DNA of 55,579 nt from Candidatus Binatia bacterium (GTDB taxonomy: Bacteria; Desulfobacterota; Binatia; Bin18). The stretch spans positions 1-55,579 of the forward strand of contig JAJDTY010000072.1 in assembly GCA_022826945.1 (NCBI GenBank), read 5' to 3'. Positions 36,423-45,145 of this stretch are shown here, piece by piece. A program made the position numbers and the translations under genes. The stretch's first letter is position 1, and each line of letters starts with the position of its first letter. Under the pieces are notes generated by a model. That model had not been told where the DNA came from. It searched no databases and saw only the letters and a list, made by a program, of their open reading frames with translations.

Positions 36423-36953
36423 TTATTCAATGCCTTGCTCAATATACTCACGGGAAAACCTGACGTAATTATTCGCCGAGCGGTGGAGCGATGTAATTTC
36501 CTCGGGAGTGAGCGAGCGCACGACCTTGCCCGGATTCCCAAGGACCAGCGAATGGGCCGGGACCTTCGTTCGCGGGGTGACAACCGCGCCGGCGCCAATC
36601 AGACACTCTTTGCCCACTTCAGCCCCGTCCAGGACAATCGCGCCCATGCCGACCAGAGTAAAATCACCAATAGTGCAGGCGTGGACCACGACATTATGAG
36701 CGACCGACACGCCGTCCCCAAGAATGGTTGGGATGCCGCCGCTAAAGACATGAACAGTGACATTGTCCTGGATGTTGACCCGCGCCCCGATGCGGATCGT
36801 GCACACATCACCGCGGACCACCGCATTAAACCAGACGCTGGATTCCGGACCGATCCGAACATCGCCGATAATCTGGGCGCTCTGCTGGATATAGGCGCTG
36901 GAATCGATCTGGGGGGTCATCCCGTGGTGCGTGATAATCATGGCCCTCTCCAT
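36423..36953 (-). CDS. gamma-carbonic anhydrase family protein
   Basis: Left-handed beta-helix hexapeptide-repeat protein, 176 residues. 'WFNAVVRGDVCTIRIG' and the three zinc-type histidines in 'NVTVHV' and 'VAHNVVVHACTIGD' match gamma carbonic anhydrases. The start could also be the internal ATG at residue 5. The family includes true carbonic anhydrases and acyl-transfer-like relatives, so activity is not proven. Confidence 0.9.
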   Translation of the reverse strand: MERAMIITHHGMTPQIDSSAYIQQSAQIIGDVRIGPESSVWFNAVVRGDVCTIRIGARVNIQDNVTVHVFSGGIPTILGDGVSVAHNVVVHACTIGDFTLVGMGAIVLDGAEVGKECLIGAGAVVTPRTKVPAHSLVLGNPGKVVRSLTPEEITSLHRSANNYVRFSREYIEQGIE

Positions 36954-37097
36954 TCTGTCGGATCGTCTTAAGCGCTGGCTTTCCCCGGGTCAAGGAGACT
37001 GGCCCACGGCGGGCTGGTCAGTCCGTGCGCCATTCCCTCTTGTTCCCGTACATAGAAGGGTTTAAGGTCAGACACAGAGACGACAAGCAGGCGTATC

Positions 37098-38240
37098 ATG
37101 AGCCGGACTTCTCTTTTCGTTAGCCTCGTGTGTGGGGCAGGACTTGTCCTCCTGAGTGCGGCCCAGGCTTTGACCCAGGAAAAAACGCTGCAAACCGAAG
37201 GCTGGCAAGGCAAGCGTCCACCGCCCGTGGAACAGCGGACCCTCACTCCAGCCCCCCAACGGCCGGCTCCCACCGGCAAGCAGGTCCTCGAAATCCCCGT
37301 TCAGCCCCAACGTCCCGCCCTGCCGCCGCGTCAGCAAGCGAGTCTTCCGCCGCGTCTCCAGCCCCTCCGACCGCAGCCCAAGCAACTCGTGACCGTCACC
37401 GTGACGGATCAGAACGGCGGCTATGTGCCCGGCCTGCAAACGGACGATTTTGTGGTGTATGAAGGCGATACGCGCCAGGAGATTACCTACTTCAATACCG
37501 GCGAGAATGAACCGGTCAGCCTGGGCTTAATCGTGGATTCGAGCGGCAGCATGCAGAACAAGATTGGGCATGCACGCCACGCTCTGCAGCGGTTTATCAA
37601 CTCGATTAAGCCGCAGGATGAGGGTTTCCTGGTCGGATTCAGCGCCCAGCCGTTCGTGCTGCAAGACTTCACGGACAGTCGGATGCTCCTGGCCCAGGGC
37701 ATCGGCCTCCTCCGTCCGCGGGGCGGAACCTCCCTGTACGACGCGATTCTCACCGGCCTGCGACGGATGCGGCAGGGCAAACATCGCAAGAAAGCCCTGA
37801 TTGTGATGACCGACGGCATGGATACCGCAAGTCTGTCTTCTCTCGCGCAAACGATTGCCGTCTCGCAACGTGCCGGCGTACTGATTTATACGATTGGAAT
37901 CGGCAATCCGCACCATCGCTACACGCCGGGTGGAAGCGGGTTCACCATCGGTCCATTCGGCGTTGTCGTTGGCGGGCATGATGAGCGTGTCGATTCACGA
38001 ACGCTGAGACGGCTGAGTGATGAAACCGGCGGACGCCACTTCCTGCTCAATACCCGGGATGTGGTCAACAGCAGAACCGTGCTTGATACGGCGACCCAGA
38101 CGATCTCGCGCGAACTCCGCTTCCAGTACAGTCTCGGCTATGTGTCATCGGGAAGCGGCAATCAGTACCGGAGTGTCCGCGTGGAAAGCACGCGGCCTGA
38201 CGTCATGGTCCGTACGCAAAAGGGCTACGCGGTCGAGTAA
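37098..38240 (+). CDS. secreted VWA-domain protein (VWFA-related type)
   Basis: A 380-residue exported protein. A signal peptide (about 1-26, ending 'SAAQALTQ') is followed by a Pro/Arg/Gln-rich linker, a small beta domain ('VTVTDQNGGYVPGLQTDDFV') and a von Willebrand A domain whose MIDAS motif is 'VDSSGSM' with a later 'RGGTSLYDAI' and 'IVMTDGMDTAS'. The layout is that of VWFA-related proteins common in Acidobacteria and uncultured phyla, probably an extracellular or periplasmic adhesion or assembly factor. The stop abuts palindrome copy 5. Confidence 0.9.
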   Translation: MSRTSLFVSLVCGAGLVLLSAAQALTQEKTLQTEGWQGKRPPPVEQRTLTPAPQRPAPTGKQVLEIPVQPQRPALPPRQQASLPPRLQPLRPQPKQLVTVTVTDQNGGYVPGLQTDDFVVYEGDTRQEITYFNTGENEPVSLGLIVDSSGSMQNKIGHARHALQRFINSIKPQDEGFLVGFSAQPFVLQDFTDSRMLLAQGIGLLRPRGGTSLYDAILTGLRRMRQGKHRKKALIVMTDGMDTASLSSLAQTIAVSQRAGVLIYTIGIGNPHHRYTPGGSGFTIGPFGVVVGGHDERVDSRTLRRLSDETGGRHFLLNTRDVVNSRTVLDTATQTISRELRFQYSLGYVSSGSGNQYRSVRVESTRPDVMVRTQKGYAVE

Positions 38241-38294
38241 AGAGTGAACGGGTCCTCCAATGAGCATGGATAATGCTCGACACGCTTGCTCTTT
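38239..38294. repeat. dispersed palindrome, copy 5
   Basis: Arms 38239-38255 and 38278-38294 match in 13 of 17 positions; the loop itself can form a hairpin (GAGCAT / ATGCTC). It begins inside the stop codon of the VWA gene and lies between it and a convergent gene, so it may act as a terminator here. Confidence 0.75.
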
Positions 38295-38326
38295 GTCGCA
38301 CGGCGGAGACGGACGGCTCGGTCCCG

Positions 38327-38710
38327 CTATTTTTTCTTCAGCAGATTCTCGCGGACCTTTTCGCGGTCAAGCGGGGTTGTTGCCAGGGTATCAAAGATGC
38401 TGGCAAGGGCTTGCACACAGCGGACAAAATCCGGCCAGACCGCCTGGGGGCTGGTAAAGGTTAAGTGGGTCGTATGCACGCCTTTGTGGGTGTGCGCCTC
38501 TCCACCGTCACGTGCGCTTTTGACATCGAATGGACGCGCCGTTGTGGAAACAGTGAGGTGGAAGGCATCTGAGTCCTCCTCCCCCACCGGACGACGCAAC
38601 TCCATGAGTAGGCCACTATCGCCGCCGTCTACCTCAACGATATACCACTCGCCCGGATAGGCGCTGGAGACCTTGATTTTGGGAAGCTTTTCGGTTGGGT
38701 CGATTGCCAT
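38327..38710 (-). CDS. uncharacterized protein (127 aa)
   Basis: A 127-residue soluble protein with no signal or membrane helix. The N-terminal half looks beta-rich ('EWYIVEVDGGDSGLLMELRR') and the C-terminal half helical ('DFVRCVQALASIFDTLATT'), ending in a Lys tail. No family recognised. It starts downstream of a hairpin at 38730-38755. Confidence 0.6.
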   Translation of the reverse strand: MAIDPTEKLPKIKVSSAYPGEWYIVEVDGGDSGLLMELRRPVGEEDSDAFHLTVSTTARPFDVKSARDGGEAHTHKGVHTTHLTFTSPQAVWPDFVRCVQALASIFDTLATTPLDREKVRENLLKKK

Positions 38711-38729
38711 AAGTTGCTACCTGGAAAAT

Positions 38730-38755
38730 AGAAAGGCCCTTCACAGGGCCTTTCT
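38730..38755. terminator. strong palindromic hairpin, probable terminator
   Basis: Perfect ten-base arms AGAAAGGCCC / GGGCCTTTCT around a six-base loop. On the minus strand it is followed by ATTTT and lies 20 bases upstream of the 38710 start, so it could end transcripts from the region to its right. Confidence 0.6.
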
Positions 38756-38775
38756 CGTCTGAATTCGCTCGCCTG

Positions 38776-38962
38776 TGGATCAACTTCCGGGTTGATCCTG
38801 CCTACCTCACAGTAGCGTCCATGTCCGGAGCATGGAAGTTAAAGAACCGCTGGGGAAGCGTGTAAACTTCCTCGCGCTCATCTGCAGCAACTTCCATTCT
38901 TGGTTGGGAACCCCATTCCTGACCGTGAACCCTAGGCAAAGCTCTTTCTGGTAGGGTTTTTT
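38776..38962 (+). ncRNA. candidate structured RNA A
   Basis: Hairpins GGATCAAC/GTTGATCC (38776-38797) and TCCATG/CATGGA, a possible closing stem CCTACC (near 38803) with GGTAGG (38950-38955), and a final AACCCTA/TAGGGTT stem followed by six T at 38957-38962. It shares TGGGAACCCC and CCCTAGGC with candidate B. No Rfam family is recognised with confidence; a 6S-like or regulatory RNA is possible. Confidence 0.3.
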
Positions 38963-39149
38963 ACCAAAACAACACAAAAGCGTCAATGCCCAAATGGTAT
39001 TTTGGAAAAGTTTTTTCAAAAAAAAGTCCTTTTGGAACAGGGAGTTCGTCAACTTAAAATGGTGTTGCTAAAAATAGCGGTCCCAAAATAACAGAATGTT
39101 CTAAATTCAACCCACAGCTCTGGCCCGACTCGACGCAAACCGAGCCTTT

Positions 39150-39276
39150 TGTCCATCCTCAGGTATTGACCCTGGGGGTGGAGTTCGCTAGGCTGCTGGA
39201 TGCGCAGAGACGTCCGGAGTGTGGGAACCCCGTCGTCTTGAGCCCTAGGCCCGGATGCTTCATCCGGGCCTTTTTT
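39150..39276 (+). ncRNA. candidate structured RNA B with terminator
   Basis: Ends in a perfect terminator: GGCCCGGATG, three-base loop, CATCCGGGCC, six T (39248-39276). Upstream, CTAGGCT pairs with AGCCCTAG and AGACG with CGTCT, giving a long interrupted stem. The 5' limit is arbitrary. It could be a small RNA or a leader attenuator for the beta-helix gene 66 bases downstream. Confidence 0.35.
39248..39276 (+). terminator. rho-independent terminator upstream of the beta-helix gene
   Basis: Ten-base perfect stem, three-base loop and a run of six T, with no gene on the plus strand directly upstream. Confidence 0.85.
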
Positions 39277-39341
39277 CTGCTCCCCGGTTTTTCAGGCGCC
39301 TCAGTATCTTTTTCATAGCGACTCAATAGTAAGGAAAAACG

Positions 39342-40607
39342 ATGAAGACGATTTTTGTCTCGCCTCACGCTGCTGGTGCCGATGCCCGCTCCCTCTCGGA
39401 AGCACTCCAACAGGCTCAGCCGGACGATGTCATCCTGGTCGAGCCCGGACGTTACTCCCCGTCTCTGACCGGAGAGCGTTTGCCCCTAACCGTTCCACCC
39501 GGTGTCCGGGTTCAGGGCACCACCAGAGAGGAGTGCATCATTGACGGAGAAGGGCACTTCTCCCCTTCCTTTCATCCTATCCGCCCGGAGCAGTCGGTCG
39601 TCGTCCTCACAGACGGGACGAGTCTGAGCGGCGTGACCGTCACCCAGGGCGGCGGACACGGGATTGGCGTTCCTCCGTCCGCCTCGGTCACGGTTCGTTC
39701 GTGCACGGTCAGCAAACACGGCGATCACGGTATTTTCTTATGCGGCGTGACCGCAGCGGTCATAACAGACTGTGAATTCTCTGACAACGGACTGGAACGC
39801 TTCGAGCCCGCCCTGCCACGCGGAACGGGTGCGCGCCAGGGGCATCATATTTTTGCCGAAGCCCGGGCCGGACAGCGCAACCATCTCTTCGTTACCGACA
39901 ATATCATGCGCCGCTGCTTTGCCGACGGTCTCGCTTTTATCTGTTTCTTTCCCGAACCGGATGCGGTGTCCTTTGATGCCACGATCCTGCGCAATACGAT
40001 TGAAGACTGTGAACGGGGCGGCCTGCTGTTCTCGTGTTCTTTCGGCCCGTCGTCCAACCGGCAGGCGCTGACCGTTGCGGACAACACCCTCCGGGGTAAC
40101 AAACAGTTTGGCCTCAACATTCTGACCGCCATTCCCCTGGCGGACAAGGTGCCCCAGCACGGCCAGCTCACCGCCCTGCTCTCGGGCAATACCATCACCA
40201 ACAGTCCGGTGGGTATCGCCGTCCACGGGGCGCTGGGAGAGGCCCGGCAGAATACCTGTCGCGTCGTGATTGACCGGAATGAGATTACAGACTGGAAAGC
40301 GCACGCGGTCCGTCTGGTCGGCGGCTCCGGCCTGGACAACGTCGATACCACAGACAATGAGGTCGTTGCGACGCTTTCCCGGAATGTCTTCAACGGCAAG
40401 TCGCCGGCCGTTGTCGTGCAGGGAGCGGGCGGAACAGACCAGAGTCATACCAGTCGGAATACGGTCACCGCCCGTGTGCTTGCCAACGATCTCGGTAGCG
40501 CCGGCGACCAGCCCATTCTGGTGAGTAACGGCCGGCCCGATAATCACGCCGAGATCCAGGCAGCGGGTGACCCATACGTCCGACGGGATGAAGACCTGCT
40601 GGGTTGA
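39342..40607 (+). CDS. right-handed parallel beta-helix repeat protein
   Basis: A 421-residue protein with an opening 'DARSLSEALQQAQPDDVILV' and 'VQGTTREECIIDGEG' typical of pectate-lyase-like beta-helix proteins, then successive rungs with N-x-I/F and D-N-x-I/L patterns ('VTDNIMRRCFADGL', 'VADNTLRGNKQFGLN'). No signal peptide is visible, so it may act inside the cell. Specific activity, if any, is unknown. An AAGGAAAAACG ribosome site precedes the ATG. Confidence 0.8.
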   Translation: MKTIFVSPHAAGADARSLSEALQQAQPDDVILVEPGRYSPSLTGERLPLTVPPGVRVQGTTREECIIDGEGHFSPSFHPIRPEQSVVVLTDGTSLSGVTVTQGGGHGIGVPPSASVTVRSCTVSKHGDHGIFLCGVTAAVITDCEFSDNGLERFEPALPRGTGARQGHHIFAEARAGQRNHLFVTDNIMRRCFADGLAFICFFPEPDAVSFDATILRNTIEDCERGGLLFSCSFGPSSNRQALTVADNTLRGNKQFGLNILTAIPLADKVPQHGQLTALLSGNTITNSPVGIAVHGALGEARQNTCRVVIDRNEITDWKAHAVRLVGGSGLDNVDTTDNEVVATLSRNVFNGKSPAVVVQGAGGTDQSHTSRNTVTARVLANDLGSAGDQPILVSNGRPDNHAEIQAAGDPYVRRDEDLLG

Positions 40608-40741
40608 GTCGGACGCGCCCAACGCTTTACGGCCCCGGTTCGACGCGCTATGACGGCGGCTGGACACCGGCGGCCCGGATGGCCCATCAGACGGGAAGCC
40701 TCGGCGCTCCGCTGTCCTGACCGAGAAAAAGGAGGTATCCC

Positions 40742-41524
40742 ATGATTCGCTTGACCTTTGTCCTGCGTCGTAAACCGGAGATGTCACGGGCCGAATTCCA
40801 AGAGTACTGGCGTAACGTCCACGGCCCCCTGGTGGCAAAGAGTTCCACCGCGCTGAACATGCTGCGCTATGTCCAGGTACACACCCTGGACGACCCCATT
40901 AACGACCAGCTTGCGGAAGCCCGGGGCGGCATGGAGGAGCCCTATGACGGCGTGGCGGAGGTGTGGTGGCCCAACCGCGAGGCGCTCACCTCAGGCCTGG
41001 AGAACGCGGACGGCCGGGCCGCGGCAAAAGAGCTCGTCGAGGATGAGGCGCGCTTCATCGATCTGGCCCATTCGCCATTGTGGTTCAACTACGAATACCC
41101 GCAGGTCAACCCCATACCGGAGGAAATAGTAGCGCGGGAATCCAGCCCGTTGGTGAAAATTTTCTTTTGTCTGCGCCATCCGGAGCATCTCAGCCTCGAA
41201 CAGGCCCAGCTCTACTGGCGTACCAACCACGGCCCGGTGATTCGCGGCGTGGCCCAGGGCATGGGCATGCAGCGCTATTTCCAGGTCCACTACTACGCGG
41301 ACGAACTGGAAGGCCCGTTGCGGGCCAGCCGCGGGACAACCACCCCGCCCTACACCGGCCATGCCGAAGCCTGGTTCAACCGGGCCGACCTGGCCACGCT
41401 GGCCAACGTCCCGGAAGCCAAGCGGGCCATGGAGATCGCGGTCGAGGACGAGTCCCACTTCATTGATTTTCCGCGCTCGGCCATGTGGATCGCCAAAGAG
41501 CGCGTCTTCATTGATCGCCGCTAG
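40742..41524 (+). CDS. double EthD-domain protein
   Basis: A 260-residue protein made of two EthD (dimeric alpha/beta barrel) repeats: the first with 'YWRNVHGPLVAKSSTALNML', the second with 'YWRTNHGPVIRGVAQGMGMQ', each followed by a 'GVAEVWW' or 'GHAEAWF' strand. EthD proteins support ether or polyketide degradation or act as small cyclases. AAAGGAGGTATCCC precedes the ATG. It starts a small cluster with an amidohydrolase, a Baeyer-Villiger monooxygenase and a cupin. Confidence 0.9.
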   Translation: MIRLTFVLRRKPEMSRAEFQEYWRNVHGPLVAKSSTALNMLRYVQVHTLDDPINDQLAEARGGMEEPYDGVAEVWWPNREALTSGLENADGRAAAKELVEDEARFIDLAHSPLWFNYEYPQVNPIPEEIVARESSPLVKIFFCLRHPEHLSLEQAQLYWRTNHGPVIRGVAQGMGMQRYFQVHYYADELEGPLRASRGTTTPPYTGHAEAWFNRADLATLANVPEAKRAMEIAVEDESHFIDFPRSAMWIAKERVFIDRR

Positions 41525-41618
41525 GGGCCCTCGCTCTGCGAGCGTACGCAGGCTGACCTCCCTCCATACGCTCGCCGCTCCTGGCATCCGTCCGGTTGAA
41601 AGGTAGAGGTTTGCGCCT

Positions 41619-42788
41619 ATGTACGCAGCAGTCTTAGGTCTTGCCTTGAGTGCTCTGGTGATGGCGTCCACGCTCCTGGCGGACGAGCGTGTATCCCTCC
41701 AGGAAGAAAAGCCCGCACCCTTCGCGGTGGTCGGCGGGCATATTGTGGGCCGCGGGAAGGCCACGCTGGTCGTTCGGGCCGGCCGCATCGAAGAGATTAC
41801 CTCGGCAGCGCCCAGCAACGTCCTGCGCACTGTGGACGCTAACGGCCGCTACATTGCGCCCGCCTTTATCGACAGCCACGTACATTTGGCCTACCGCTTC
41901 AGCGCTCCTGAGCTCGCGCGCGGGGGTATCGCGGCGGCGGTTGATTTGGCCGCGCCGATTTCGCTTCTGGCAAAAGATATGGAGCCGCTCCAAACAATTC
42001 TCGCCGGTCCGATGGTGACCGCCCTGACCGGCTACCCGACCCGGAGCTGGGGCAGCGATGGCTACGGACTGGAGATTAGCGGGGTGCAGGCGGCCCGAGA
42101 AGCGGTGGACCACCTGCATGAAGCAGGAGCCCGGGTTATCAAGCTGCCGGTTGGCGACGCAACGGGCGGAGGAGCCCTCTCAATGGCGAAAAACCCCTCC
42201 ATCCTCAGCGATCGGGAAATGAAAGCCATTGCCGATCAAGCGCACGCACATGGCATGCGCGTTGTCGCGCATGCGCTCAACGATATTGATGTGCTGCGGG
42301 CGGCAGTGGCCGGGGTTGATGTGCTGGCGCATACGCCGACCGAACCCCTCAGCGATGCGACGGTGCAGGCGTGGGCCGGACGAGCGGTTATTTCCACCCT
42401 GGCCGCGTTCCCCGATTTAGCCGAGCCGGCGGAGAACCTGCGGCGTTTGCGGGCCGGCGGTGCCACCGTGCTGTACGGTACGGACATGGGGTATACGACC
42501 TTCCCTGGAATTAACCCCCAGGAACTCGAACTCTTGGGCAAGGCCGGCCTTGATAGTCAGGCAATTCTTGCTGCCGGAACAACGGTACCGGCCCAATTTT
42601 GGGGCTTCGGGGACGGTCTGGGAACACTCGCCGCCGGGCATGCCGCCAGCTTTCTCATTCTCGACGCGGACCCCGAACGCGATCTGCTGACGCTCTCCCG
42701 ACCGGTGGCGGTGTATCTGAATGGGGTACGCCTGCCCCCGATCACTCGACAATCAGGAACCGAACAGGAGACTGACTCTCCGAACTGA
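41619..42788 (+). CDS. secreted amidohydrolase family protein
   Basis: A 389-residue metal-dependent hydrolase with an N-terminal signal peptide (about 1-21). Metal ligands: 'FIDSHVHLAY', probable carboxylated Lys in 'GARVIKLPVG', His in 'QAHAHGMRVVAHAL', 'VDVLAHTPTE', and Asp in 'VLYGTDMGYT'. The C-terminal 'GTLAAGHAASFLILDADPER' closes the composite domain. It resembles imidazolonepropionase-like periplasmic amidohydrolases; substrate unknown. Confidence 0.88.
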   Translation: MYAAVLGLALSALVMASTLLADERVSLQEEKPAPFAVVGGHIVGRGKATLVVRAGRIEEITSAAPSNVLRTVDANGRYIAPAFIDSHVHLAYRFSAPELARGGIAAAVDLAAPISLLAKDMEPLQTILAGPMVTALTGYPTRSWGSDGYGLEISGVQAAREAVDHLHEAGARVIKLPVGDATGGGALSMAKNPSILSDREMKAIADQAHAHGMRVVAHALNDIDVLRAAVAGVDVLAHTPTEPLSDATVQAWAGRAVISTLAAFPDLAEPAENLRRLRAGGATVLYGTDMGYTTFPGINPQELELLGKAGLDSQAILAAGTTVPAQFWGFGDGLGTLAAGHAASFLILDADPERDLLTLSRPVAVYLNGVRLPPITRQSGTEQETDSPN

Positions 42789-42827
42789 GGTTTCAACGGT
42801 CTCGTCTGAGAGTCTGGCGGCACTGTT

Positions 42828-44465
42828 CTATTTCAACACAAACCCGTCGTAGCCCTCTGCCGCAACCTCATCGCATTTTTTCCGGTAGGCCGGGGAGCCG
42901 CCGGCATACATCAGGAAGGTCCGTTTCTTGCCGGGGATATTCGCCCCCACAAACCAGGAGGGAGTATCCAGCAGAATCGTGCCTTGGGCCACCTCATCGA
43001 CGTGCGCCGTCCAGTCGTCTTCGGCTTCCGGGGTCGCAACGATCTGGGCATAATCGTGCTCGCGCATATAGCGCAGGCAACCGGTCACCCACTCGACGTT
43101 CTGCTCGATACAGCGCGGAATATTGCAGAAGGTGGCCCCGTTGTGAGGGCCGACAACTGTGAACAGGTTGGGGAAGCCGGCACTCTGCAAGCCGAGATAG
43201 GTGCGCGGCCCGTCGGCCCACTTGTCCTTGAGCGTCCGGCCGCCCACCCCGCGAATATCGATCTTATTAAACGCCCCGGTGACCGCATCGAAGCCCGTGG
43301 CATACACGATGACATCGCACTCATACTCGGCGTCGCTGGTCTTGATACCCGTGGGGGTAATACATTCGATCGGGGTTTCGTTCAGGTCAACCAGAACCAC
43401 GTTGTCCCGATTATACGCCTCGTAGTAGCCGCTCTCTAAGGGAACGCGCTTGGTGCCCCAGGGGTGATCCTTGGGCACCAGTTTTTCGGCGACCACCGGG
43501 TCGTCGACCCGCTCGCGGATCTTATTGCGGACAAACTCCGTCATGGTGGCGTTGGCCTTCAGGTCCGACATGGTGTCGCCGAAGTTGCCGAACCATTTGG
43601 CGAAACCGGGCTGGGCCCACAACTCTTCGTAGCGCGCCAGCCGTTCCTCCTCGGACACTTCGAGCGCCGAGCGCGTATCAAAATCGTGCAGAAAGCTGGC
43701 AAAGGTCTCCCGACAGCGCTTGAAAATCTCGGGATAGCTGGCTTTGATCTGTTGCTGGGTCTCGGGGTCTATCGGTCCGTTTCGGAGCGGCGCGCAGTAA
43801 TTAGGCGTGCGCTGGAACACGGTCAACTGGCCCACATTCTTGGCGACTTCGGTGATGAGTTGGACCGCGGTCGCACCGGTGCCGATGACACATACCCGCT
43901 TGTCGCTGAAGTCCAGGGGTTCCTTGGGCCACTGGCCCGTATGGAAACTCAGACCGGTGAAGCTCTCACGGCCCGCAAAGTCGGGAGTATACGGCGCGGA
44001 CAGGACGCCGATGGCGGTAATCAAAAACCGCGCCTGCGCCCGCTCGCCGGTGTCGGTCCAGACCTGCCAGCAGTGTGTCGTCTCGTCATAGCTTGCCGCA
44101 GTGACACGGGTGCGGAACCGGATGTCGCGGCGGAGGTCGAATTTATCCGCCACATGGTTGAGATAGCGCTCGGTCTCGGGCTGACCGGCAAAGTGTTCGC
44201 TCCAGTCCCACTCCTGCAAGAGTTCCTCCGAGAACGAATAGCCATAGGTATAGCTCTCGGAATCGAAACGCGCGCCCGGATAGCGGTTCCAATACCAGGT
44301 CCCGCCCACACCGGTGCCGGTCTCGTACACCCGTACCGAGAGCCCCAACTCCCGCAGCCGGTAGAGCTGGTACAGACCGGCCACCCCGGCCCCGATGACG
44401 ATGGCGTCAAACTGGCCGGCCGTCTGTGTGCCGACGGGCTGCGGGTCGTGAGAAGACGTTGCCAT
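42828..44465 (-). CDS. Baeyer-Villiger-type flavin monooxygenase
   Basis: A 545-residue FAD/NADPH oxygenase that would insert oxygen next to a ketone. FAD site 'VIGAGVAGLYQLYRLRELG', the BVMO fingerprint 'FTGLSFHTGQWP' (FxGxxxHxxxW), NADPH site 'VCVIGTGATAVQL', and 'YATGFDAVTGAF' near the C-terminal third. Length and motif order match cyclohexanone- or phenylacetone-type enzymes. A cupin gene lies 23 bases upstream on the same strand. Confidence 0.93.
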   Translation of the reverse strand: MATSSHDPQPVGTQTAGQFDAIVIGAGVAGLYQLYRLRELGLSVRVYETGTGVGGTWYWNRYPGARFDSESYTYGYSFSEELLQEWDWSEHFAGQPETERYLNHVADKFDLRRDIRFRTRVTAASYDETTHCWQVWTDTGERAQARFLITAIGVLSAPYTPDFAGRESFTGLSFHTGQWPKEPLDFSDKRVCVIGTGATAVQLITEVAKNVGQLTVFQRTPNYCAPLRNGPIDPETQQQIKASYPEIFKRCRETFASFLHDFDTRSALEVSEEERLARYEELWAQPGFAKWFGNFGDTMSDLKANATMTEFVRNKIRERVDDPVVAEKLVPKDHPWGTKRVPLESGYYEAYNRDNVVLVDLNETPIECITPTGIKTSDAEYECDVIVYATGFDAVTGAFNKIDIRGVGGRTLKDKWADGPRTYLGLQSAGFPNLFTVVGPHNGATFCNIPRCIEQNVEWVTGCLRYMREHDYAQIVATPEAEDDWTAHVDEVAQGTILLDTPSWFVGANIPGKKRTFLMYAGGSPAYRKKCDEVAAEGYDGFVLK

Positions 44466-44488
44466 ATGTTCCTCTGTTTCGCTCTCTG

Positions 44489-44995
44489 CTAGGCGGCCTT
44501 TCTCCGGCTGCGGGTGGTTTTCGCGGGCGCCCGTTTTTTGGTGCTCCGTTTCGCCTTGGATTTGGCGCGTTTCTTTTTGGCCTCATCAACCATGATCTGA
44601 ATCGTCCGCCAGTCCAGCACATGGGCGATATTGCCGTTCTCGTCGTGGAAGCCGACCGGTCCATAGACGTTCGCCAGATAGAGCGTATCAACCGGATGCG
44701 AGGTGGCTTCATGCACCGCTCCGGCCGGCTCATAGACCCAGTCTCCGGCCCGAGCGGACCCACCCCGGTAGTCAAAGCCCCCGGAGATGACATAGAAATC
44801 GGCCGCACCCAGATGCGTATGGGGCGGATTCACCTGGCCCTTGTCGGCCTTGATGAGCGCACTCCAGGCACCCGTCTCTTTGCTGATCCGCAGCACCTTG
44901 AACTGATTCCCGTCGCCGCTCTGAATCCACTCTTCTTCATCGGTCCGCACCAGGGCCGCGTCCAACGGATCGAATACTTGTTTACCTTTTGCCAT
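44489..44995 (-). CDS. cupin-domain protein with Lys/Arg-rich tail
   Basis: A 168-residue single-cupin protein like the acetylacetone dioxygenase or 2,4'-dihydroxyacetophenone dioxygenase group. Metal ligands fit 'PPHTHLGAADFYVI' (two His and a later acidic site) and 'AGAVHEATS'. The last 30 residues are a Lys/Arg/Ala-rich tail ('KKKRAKSKAKRSTKKRAPAK') that could bind nucleic acid or acidic surfaces and is unusual for the family. The ATG at 44995 follows GGAGGGAC; a much longer upstream frame overlaps the next gene and is rejected. Probably co-expressed with the BVMO. Confidence 0.85.
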   Translation of the reverse strand: MAKGKQVFDPLDAALVRTDEEEWIQSGDGNQFKVLRISKETGAWSALIKADKGQVNPPHTHLGAADFYVISGGFDYRGGSARAGDWVYEPAGAVHEATSHPVDTLYLANVYGPVGFHDENGNIAHVLDWRTIQIMVDEAKKKRAKSKAKRSTKKRAPAKTTRSRRKAA

Positions 44996-45145
44996 TCCGA
45001 GTCCCTCCTTTACTCTTCGATTCGGTGAGCCATTGTAGTCAGGCCGGATAAAAGTGTGCAAGGGGTGAGACAACGATAGCGCGATATTGAGCATGCGCCG
45101 AACCCGGATTATAGTGACCAGCCGGAGAACTCTGCTCGGCCATGC

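Larger units (their letters stand above)
38756..39341. other. intergenic region with two terminator-capped candidate RNAs
   Basis: About 590 bases with no convincing coding frame, A/T-rich in the middle (38960-39110). It holds two hairpin-rich segments, each ending in a rho-independent terminator, described separately. Confidence 0.6.

Noticed and set aside
39115..39160. Cyclic-di-GMP riboswitch-like GACGCAAA before the beta-helix gene
   Set aside because: Only this short string matches; the other conserved parts of the aptamer are missing.
39738..40838. 366-codon open frame antisense to the beta-helix gene
   Set aside because: It mirrors the plus-strand beta-helix gene, has Arg/Gly/Val-rich shadow composition and no recognisable motif.
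43464..44492. 342-codon open frame antisense to the BVMO gene
   Set aside because: Fully overlaps a gene with strong catalytic motifs; composition is that of a GC-rich mirror frame.
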